Shown here piece after piece: positions 59,031 to 64,000 of a stretch of 64,000 nt of DNA (its first letter is position 1; every line of letters starts with the position of its first letter). The stretch comes from Streptomyces caeruleatus (GTDB lineage: Bacteria > Actinomycetota > Actinomycetes > Streptomycetales > Streptomycetaceae), in assembly GCF_001514235.1 (NCBI RefSeq), contig NZ_KQ948929.1, forward strand, positions 14,208 to 78,207, written 5' to 3'. Below the pieces are notes generated by a model. The model did not search any database. It had not been told where the DNA came from and saw only the letters and a program-made list of their open reading frames with translations. The position numbers and the translations under genes are program-made.

Positions 59031-60745
59031 CCCCGGGCCCGTCCCCGAAGGGGATGAGAGCGCCGCGCCCTGCTCTGGCCCGAACCACAGCCGCGTTCGC
59101 GGCCCTACTTCTGACACTGCCCGTCCCCCCGCTTCTGACACTGACCGTCCCCCCGGCCTCCGCCCGCTCCGGCACCGGCACCGGCACCGGCCCCGACTCT
59201 CCGGTCGTACGCACGGACCGGGGCTGGGTGCGGGGCACGGCGGCCCAGGACGGCGGGCGGGTCTTCCAAGGGATCCCGTTCGCCGCCCCGCCGACCGGTG
59301 AGCTGCGCTGGCGTCCGCCGCGACCCGCCGCACGCTGGTCCGGCACACGGGACGCCACCGCACCGGCCCACCCCTGCCCCCAGTTGCCGTTGACGCTGCT
59401 CCCCGACGGTGGCCCGGTCCTGCCCGGCGAGTCCAACCGCACCGGCAGCACGGTGGAGGACTGTCTGTACCTCAATGTCCATACGCCCGCCCGCACCAGC
59501 GGCCGGCCGCCGCTCCCCGTACTGGTATGGCTGCACGGCGGCGCCAACGCGTACGGCGCCGGCAGCGACTACGACGGCGCCGCGCTGGCCGCACGCGGCG
59601 TGGTCGTGGTGACGGTCAACTACCGCCTCGGAGCACTGGGGTTCCTGGCGCACCCCGCCCTGTCGGCGGAGAGCGCCGACCGTGCCTCCGGCGACTACGG
59701 CCTGATGGACCAGCAGGCGGCGCTGCGCTGGGTACGGCGCAACATCGGCGCCTTCGGCGGTGACCGGAACCGGGTGACGCTCGGCGGCCAGTCGGCCGGA
59801 TCGGCGGACACCTGTCTCCACATCGCCTCGCCGACGGCGAAAGGCCTGTTCCACCGGGCGATCCAGCAGAGCGGAGCCTGCGCCGCGGACGGCGGTCTGA
59901 CACCCCTCGCACTCGACGCGGCCGAACGGAAGGGAAACGACTTCGCGGCCTCGTTCGGCTGCACCGGGCCGACGAACGCGGCAGCCTGCCTGCGCGCGGT
60001 ACCCACCACCGAGCTGATCCGCGCCACGGGAACAGGCACCGCCTCCCTGTGGGCCCCGAACACCGGTCCCCGCGTCCTCCCCCGCACTCCGCGGACGGCG
60101 TGGGCCGAGGGACGGGTGAACGCGGTCCCGACGCTGAGTGGCAACACCCATGACGAATACCGCTACTTCACCGCGCTGTACGTGGATCTCCTCGGCGGCG
60201 GCCCACTGACCCCCGACTCGTACGCCGCCCTCATCAGGCTCCAGTACGGGGACCGAGCGGCCGGGGTCCTGGACACATACCCGGCCTCGGCGTTTCCGTC
60301 CCCCAATCTGGCGTACTCCGCCGTCGGCACCGACCAGCGGTTCGCCTGCCCGGCACGGGCCGACAGCCGTCTGTACGGGAGCCGTGCGCCCGTCTACGCC
60401 TACGAGTTCGACGACGCGCAGGCACCACCGTTCATCCCGGCACCGCACACGCCGCAGGGCGCCTTCCACGCCTCCGAACTGGCCTATCTCTTCCCGACGG
60501 ACGTACTGGCGCCCCTGACGCCCGCCCAGCGGCGGCTGTCCGCCACGATGACCGCGTACTGGGCCCGTTTCGCGGCCACCGGCACCCCCAACGCACCCGG
60601 CACTCCGCCGTGGCCGCGCTACACCGCCGCCGGAGACCGCATCCAGGTACTGGCACCGGACCGGGTCGGATCCACCAGCGGCTTCGCAGCCGACCACCAC
60701 TGCCAGTTCTGGCAGCCGCCGTCCCGATTCCCGGAGCAGCCGTGA
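59027..60745 (+). CDS. Secreted type-B carboxylesterase
   Basis: A 572-residue esterase with a signal peptide. The core has VFQGIPFAAPPTGELRW, EDCLYLNV, oxyanion VWLHGGANAYG, nucleophile elbow LGGQSAGSAD (GQSAG in place of GESAG), acid in NTHDEYRY and His in GAFHASELAYLF. The hydrophobic signal contains an in-frame 8-residue tandem duplication (LLTLPVPP then LLTLTVPP; DNA period 24 bp at 59108-59155). Start overlaps the previous stop (ATGA); a second ATG ten codons in is possible. Confidence 0.88.
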   Translation: MTPGPSPKGMRAPRPALARTTAAFAALLLTLPVPPLLTLTVPPASARSGTGTGTGPDSPVVRTDRGWVRGTAAQDGGRVFQGIPFAAPPTGELRWRPPRPAARWSGTRDATAPAHPCPQLPLTLLPDGGPVLPGESNRTGSTVEDCLYLNVHTPARTSGRPPLPVLVWLHGGANAYGAGSDYDGAALAARGVVVVTVNYRLGALGFLAHPALSAESADRASGDYGLMDQQAALRWVRRNIGAFGGDRNRVTLGGQSAGSADTCLHIASPTAKGLFHRAIQQSGACAADGGLTPLALDAAERKGNDFAASFGCTGPTNAAACLRAVPTTELIRATGTGTASLWAPNTGPRVLPRTPRTAWAEGRVNAVPTLSGNTHDEYRYFTALYVDLLGGGPLTPDSYAALIRLQYGDRAAGVLDTYPASAFPSPNLAYSAVGTDQRFACPARADSRLYGSRAPVYAYEFDDAQAPPFIPAPHTPQGAFHASELAYLFPTDVLAPLTPAQRRLSATMTAYWARFAATGTPNAPGTPPWPRYTAAGDRIQVLAPDRVGSTSGFAADHHCQFWQPPSRFPEQP

Positions 60746-60783
60746 GATGACGTCGGCACACCCGTCCCTCCGCTGCCGGGTCG

Positions 60784-61446
60784 TCATTCCCCGGTCGTGA
60801 TGTGCCCGGACGGGGCGTCCTCTTCACCAGGGACGCCCCCGACCGGAACCCCGTGATGGTCCGCCAGAGCCAGCAGCGCCACACGCAGCGGCCCGGTGTC
60901 CAGGACCGTGTCCGGCTCGAACCAGCGGGCCACGGCGGTTCCGCTCGCCATCCTCAGCGTGAAGCGCGCCAACTCGTCCGCCACCTCGGGCCGGTCCCGC
61001 AGCCCGAACACGGAACTCACCGATTCCCGGGCCCAGGCCAGCAGCGCGTCGCGGTACTGATGCACCTCGGCCGCAGCGGCCGCACTCGCGTCCTGCTGCA
61101 CCATGCCCAGCCCCAACAGCAGCTTCACACCGCGTGGATGGCGCTGAAACGCGTCCTCGACCTCCCTCAGAAAGGTGTCCAGACGCTCCGCGACGTCGGT
61201 GCCCGGCACTTCGCTCGGCGGCAGGGCCTCCAACAGCGCGATCCTGGCGCGCTCCAGTACGGCGACGTAGATCCCGTCCTTGCTGCGGAAATGCCAGTAG
61301 ATGGAACTGGTCGGCAGACCGGACGCGGCGGAGATCATCGAGATCGACGTGGCGGCGTACCCGTGGCGCGACATCAGCTCACCACCGGTGTCGAGTATCG
61401 CGTCCCGCGACCGCGCGCCTCGGTCCATTGCCGGTGCCTCCGTCAT
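60784..61446 (-). CDS. TetR-family regulator
   Basis: A 220-residue TetR protein: DNA-binding part about residues 12-58 (SRDAILDTGGELMSRHGYAA, then TSISMISAASGLPTSSIYWHF) and an all-helical ligand domain. Convergent with the esterase, so its target may be elsewhere or itself. Confidence 0.85.
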   Translation of the reverse strand: MTEAPAMDRGARSRDAILDTGGELMSRHGYAATSISMISAASGLPTSSIYWHFRSKDGIYVAVLERARIALLEALPPSEVPGTDVAERLDTFLREVEDAFQRHPRGVKLLLGLGMVQQDASAAAAAEVHQYRDALLAWARESVSSVFGLRDRPEVADELARFTLRMASGTAVARWFEPDTVLDTGPLRVALLALADHHGVPVGGVPGEEDAPSGHITTGE

Positions 61447-61549
61447 AGGGCCGACTTTAGAGCAGCCTCCTTCAGACCCGATGCGGAACGGGGCTACGGA
61501 GGGGTGCGTACGTTCGCGGGGAGGCCACTGAGACCAGGGGGTGCCGTGA

Positions 61550-62086
61550 TCAGCGGAGCTCGTAGGATCCGAAGAACCGGAAGAACAGGGCCGGGAAGTT
61601 GCGCCGCTCCAGTCCGGGGCGAGCGCGGCGGCGCAGGCGGCCGTGGAGGTCGCGTGCCGGTGCGTCGGCCAGCAATATGCCTGGGGTGGCGGGCATGCGC
61701 AGGGGGTGCCCGGTCCGAGTCAGGGCCAGGTCGACCTCACGGAGAGCGACTCGTACGCGGACCCGGAGCTGTGGAGCTTCGACTGCATCGGCCTGGTGCG
61801 CTGGGCCTGGTACAAGGCGACCGGCCGTGACCTCATCACCGAGCGCACGACGCAGGCGACGTTCGCGGCGCCGGGATACGCGCACAGCATGAAGATCCAG
61901 GTCAACACCATCAGTGCCCGCTGGGACCGCTACCAGGGCGCGTTCCGCCCGCACGCCGACGTCACACCGGGGGTCTGCTCCTGGGACGGCCGAGGCTCGT
62001 TCCACGGCATGGTGAACAACGTCTGGTCGTTCCTGCCGGACTACCACCGTACAGCGGTGACTATCCGGAGATCGGCGGCACACTGA
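61550..62086 (+). pseudogene. 5'-truncated NlpC/P60-like cell-wall hydrolase fragment
   Basis: After an in-frame stop at 61547-61549 the frame reads AAQAAVEVACRCVGQQYAWGGG and later ADPELWSFDCIGLVRWAWYK. This matches the NlpC/P60 pattern with catalytic Cys (usual F-D-C-S-G; here FDCIG). No start codon with signal peptide precedes it, and the His region is not clearly present before the frame ends at 62086. The next fragment continues in another frame at 62046. Confidence 0.55.
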
Positions 62087-62431
62087 CCGGCGCGGAGAAC
62101 AACACGTCCTGCGGCGACGGTACGGAACCGAACTCCACGAGCGCCTGGACGGCCAAGTCGACGACCGTCTTCGGCCGCACCGTGGAGCTGCGCTACAACA
62201 GCACCACCCAGTGCGCCTGGGGTCGCATCGTCGGCGGTGCGCCCGGCGACGAGATCTGGGTCGACCGCAGCGCCGACGGGGGGCAAGACCTGGTCCCCGA
62301 TGCTCGGCTTCACCACCATCACCTCGGGCAACGACGCGTACACCACGCAGTGGAACGACGCCGGCCTCGTCATGCGAGCCTGCGGCACCAACGGTCCGGG
62401 CGGCGCCATCGAGTGCACCGGCTGGTTCTGA
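62046..62431 (+). pseudogene. Frameshifted DUF2690-like secreted domain
   Basis: One frame gives GDYPEIGGTLTGAENNTSCG and VELRYNSTTQCAWGRIVGGA then PGDEIWVDRSADGG. A one-base shift near 62285 is needed to continue KTWSPMLGFTTITSGNDAYT and ending in GGAIECTGWF. The ELRY...AW.RI pattern is that of DUF2690 proteins. Its first frame overlaps the end of the NlpC-like fragment, so the two may be parts of one decayed gene. Confidence 0.5.
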
Positions 62432-62443
62432 TCGGCCGGCCGG

Positions 62444-62484
62444 GCCGGTCGAGCCGGTCGAGCCGGTCGAGCCGGTCGAGCCGG
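62444..62484. repeat. 9-bp tandem repeat
   Basis: GCCGGTCGA repeated 4.5 times (62444-62484) between the DUF2690-like fragment and the helicase stop. Self-complementary TCGA content might let it act as a terminator. Confidence 0.75.
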
Positions 62485-62510
62485 CGGACGGTAGTGCGGG
62501 AGAGTCGGGG

Positions 62511-63920
62511 TCAGGCGCCGCGTCGTACCCGGGCCGCCTTGCGGGCCTCCGCGAGCTTGCTCGCCTCGCTGCTCTTGCGGGACGACCTGCCGCCGGAAGC
62601 GCGCTTCGTGTCCTTGGTGCTGCCGAGGCCGCGGAACGGAGCGTTGTGGTTCTTGGGGCGCTGTGCGGTCGGCCCGCCGTCGAGAGGTACGCCGGAGGGG
62701 GCCTTGGCGCCGGTGATCCGGCTCAACTCGGCCTCGCCGGAACGCACTTTGCTGACCTTGGGGGCAACGCCGGCGTCCGTCATGACCTGGTTCGTCTCGC
62801 GGCGCTGTCCCGACAGGGCGAGTGTCACGACGGTGCCCGAGCGGCCGGCCCGGGCCGTGCGGCCCGCGCGGTGCAGGTAGTCCTTCGGGTCGGTGGCCGG
62901 GTCGACGTTGACCACGAGGTCGAGGTCGTCGACGTGCAGGCCCCGTGCGGCGACGTTCGTCGCCACCAGCGCGGTGACCTGCCCGTTCTTGAACTGGGCC
63001 AGGGTCTTGGTGCGCTGCGGCTGGGACTTTCCGCTGTGCAGGGCGGCGGCGGGCACGCCACTGGCCCGCAGATGCCGCGTGAGCTGGTCGACGCCGTGCT
63101 TGGTGTCCAGGAACAGCAGGACGCGGCCGTCCCGGGCGGCGATCTCCGTGGTCACGGCGTACCGGTCCGGGCCGTGCACGACGAAGACGTGGTGCTCGAT
63201 CGTGGAGACCGCGCTGGACGAGGGGTCCACAGAGTGCACGACGGGGTCCCGGAGGTAGTTCTGCACCAGCTGATCGACATCGCGGTCGAGCGTGGCGGAG
63301 AACAGCATCCGCTGGCCGTCGGGACGTACCTGGTCCAGGATCTCGGTGACCTGCGGCAGGAACCCCATGTCGCACATCTGGTCGGCCTCGTCCAGGACCG
63401 TGATGCGCACCCGTCCCAGTCGGCAGCCCTTGCGCTCGATGAGGTCGTGCAGCCGACCGGGCGTGGCGACGACTATCTCGGCGCCGTCCCGCAGCTCGGC
63501 GGCCTGCCGGCCGATGGACACCCCGCCCACGACGGTCGCGAGCCTCAGCCGCAGTGCCTCGGCGTACGGGGTGAGCGCCTCTCCGACCTGCTGCGCCAGC
63601 TCCCTGGTGGGTACCAGGACGAGCGCCAGCGGTTCCTTGGGCTGTGCGCGTCGCCCGGCCGTCCGGGCGAGCATCCCCAGGCCGAAGGCGAGCGTCTTGC
63701 CGGAGCCCGTGCGGCCCCGGCCCAGGACGTCCCGTCCCGCGAGCGCGTTCGGCAGCGTCGCCGCCTGGATGGGGAAGGGCACGGTCACATCGCGCTCGTC
63801 GAGCGCCCGCAGGATCTGGGCGGGCAGCCCCAGCTCCGCGAAGGACGCCGCAGCAGTGGCGTCCGCCACCTCGGCCATGTCGTCCTGCTGCCGGGCATCA
63901 CAACGTGCTGATTCGCTCAC
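62511..63920 (-). CDS. DEAD-box ATP-dependent RNA helicase
   Basis: A 469-residue RhlE/DeaD-like helicase. Q-motif region FAELGLPAQILRALDE, Walker A GRGRTGSGKT, PTRELAQQ, TPGRLHDLI, DEAD box VLDEADQM, SAT motif LFSATLD, then helicase C with ATNVAARGLHVDDLDLV and HRAGRTARAG. A basic C-terminal tail (KASGG/RSSRKSSEASK-type) follows. GTG 63920 has GGAAGG upstream; longer frames and an inner ATG (residue 15) are less likely. Remodels structured RNA, often induced by cold. Confidence 0.92.
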   Translation of the reverse strand: MSESARCDARQQDDMAEVADATAAASFAELGLPAQILRALDERDVTVPFPIQAATLPNALAGRDVLGRGRTGSGKTLAFGLGMLARTAGRRAQPKEPLALVLVPTRELAQQVGEALTPYAEALRLRLATVVGGVSIGRQAAELRDGAEIVVATPGRLHDLIERKGCRLGRVRITVLDEADQMCDMGFLPQVTEILDQVRPDGQRMLFSATLDRDVDQLVQNYLRDPVVHSVDPSSSAVSTIEHHVFVVHGPDRYAVTTEIAARDGRVLLFLDTKHGVDQLTRHLRASGVPAAALHSGKSQPQRTKTLAQFKNGQVTALVATNVAARGLHVDDLDLVVNVDPATDPKDYLHRAGRTARAGRSGTVVTLALSGQRRETNQVMTDAGVAPKVSKVRSGEAELSRITGAKAPSGVPLDGGPTAQRPKNHNAPFRGLGSTKDTKRASGGRSSRKSSEASKLAEARKAARVRRGA

Positions 63921-64000
63921 AGAAAGCCTTCCTCCGAAGGGACCGTACCGAGGAAGGCGCGGCGGGGACGCGGCCACCAGCCGGGGACACCGAATGGACC

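Noticed and set aside
59105..60787. 560-codon minus-strand frame opposite the carboxylesterase
   Set aside because: Gly/Arg/Val-rich shadow with no domain; the plus-strand esterase has full catalytic motifs.

Overview
The window is high-GC actinobacterial DNA, most likely from Streptomyces or a close relative. The evidence is GC-rich third codon positions, GTG starts, a mycothiol-type formaldehyde dehydrogenase, Tat-exported glycosidases, a sugar ABC operon without its own ATPase, and an actinobacterial cysteine leader peptide in front of a sulfonate operon. I see no rRNA, tRNA or CRISPR.

Region 1 (1-17740) is a compact choline / glycine-betaine catabolism island. Choline dehydrogenase (betA) and betaine aldehyde dehydrogenase (betB) make glycine betaine, and an OpuA/ProU-type transporter (proV, a double-length proW, proX) imports it. 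A Rieske oxygenase with a separate Rieske ferredoxin and FAD reductase demethylates it, releasing formaldehyde. A two-domain FAD/GcvT dehydrogenase handles dimethylglycine or sarcosine. One-carbon products go to PurU, a frameshifted MetF-like reductase, and an MscR plus metallo-hydrolase pair. An IclR regulator sits in the middle. Eight promoters in the island each carry two copies of a 17-bp inverted repeat (consensus near GTTGCGTATTACGCAAC) spaced exactly 19 bp apart and overlapping the -35/-10 region. This is the strongest unexplained signal in the window and defines a probable IclR regulon.

Region 2 (17740-29290) is a mixed and partly decayed segment. It holds the C-terminal stub of a BCCT transporter, a TetR/SDR pair with twin operators, an HxlR/oxidoreductase pair whose operator is duplicated in front of an alpha/beta hydrolase 3.1 kb away, a 17-bp x 6 minisatellite, a hydroxyisobutyryl-CoA hydrolase, an Lrp/DUF2000 divergent pair, and fragments of an acyl-CoA synthetase, a LysR regulator, a TPP decarboxylase, an old-yellow-enzyme and an IS110 transposase.

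Region 3 (29290-48670) is a plant-polysaccharide locus: a GH5-X2-CBM46 endoglucanase, then a galactose/arabinose module. The module has a LacI regulator, a sugar ABC importer, a sugar SDR dehydrogenase, a lactonase, galactonate dehydratase, KDG-type kinase and KDPG/KDPGal aldolase (every step of a De Ley-Doudoroff-type pathway), followed by GH51 arabinofuranosidase, a GH43-like enzyme, a thioredoxin-fold-like lipoprotein, a beta-helix protein with two carbohydrate-binding modules and a GH97 enzyme.

Region 4 (48670-53210) is an aliphatic sulfonate/taurine operon (permease, binding lipoprotein, ATPase, TauD) preceded by a cysteine-rich leader peptide and mutually exclusive hairpins. Region 5 (53225-64000) has an intact propionyl/acetyl-CoA synthetase (parent-like copy of the 26-27 kb pseudogene), two MDR oxidoreductases, a CSLREA beta-helix protein coupled to a secreted carboxylesterase, a TetR regulator, broken cell-wall-hydrolase-like genes and a DEAD-box RNA helicase.
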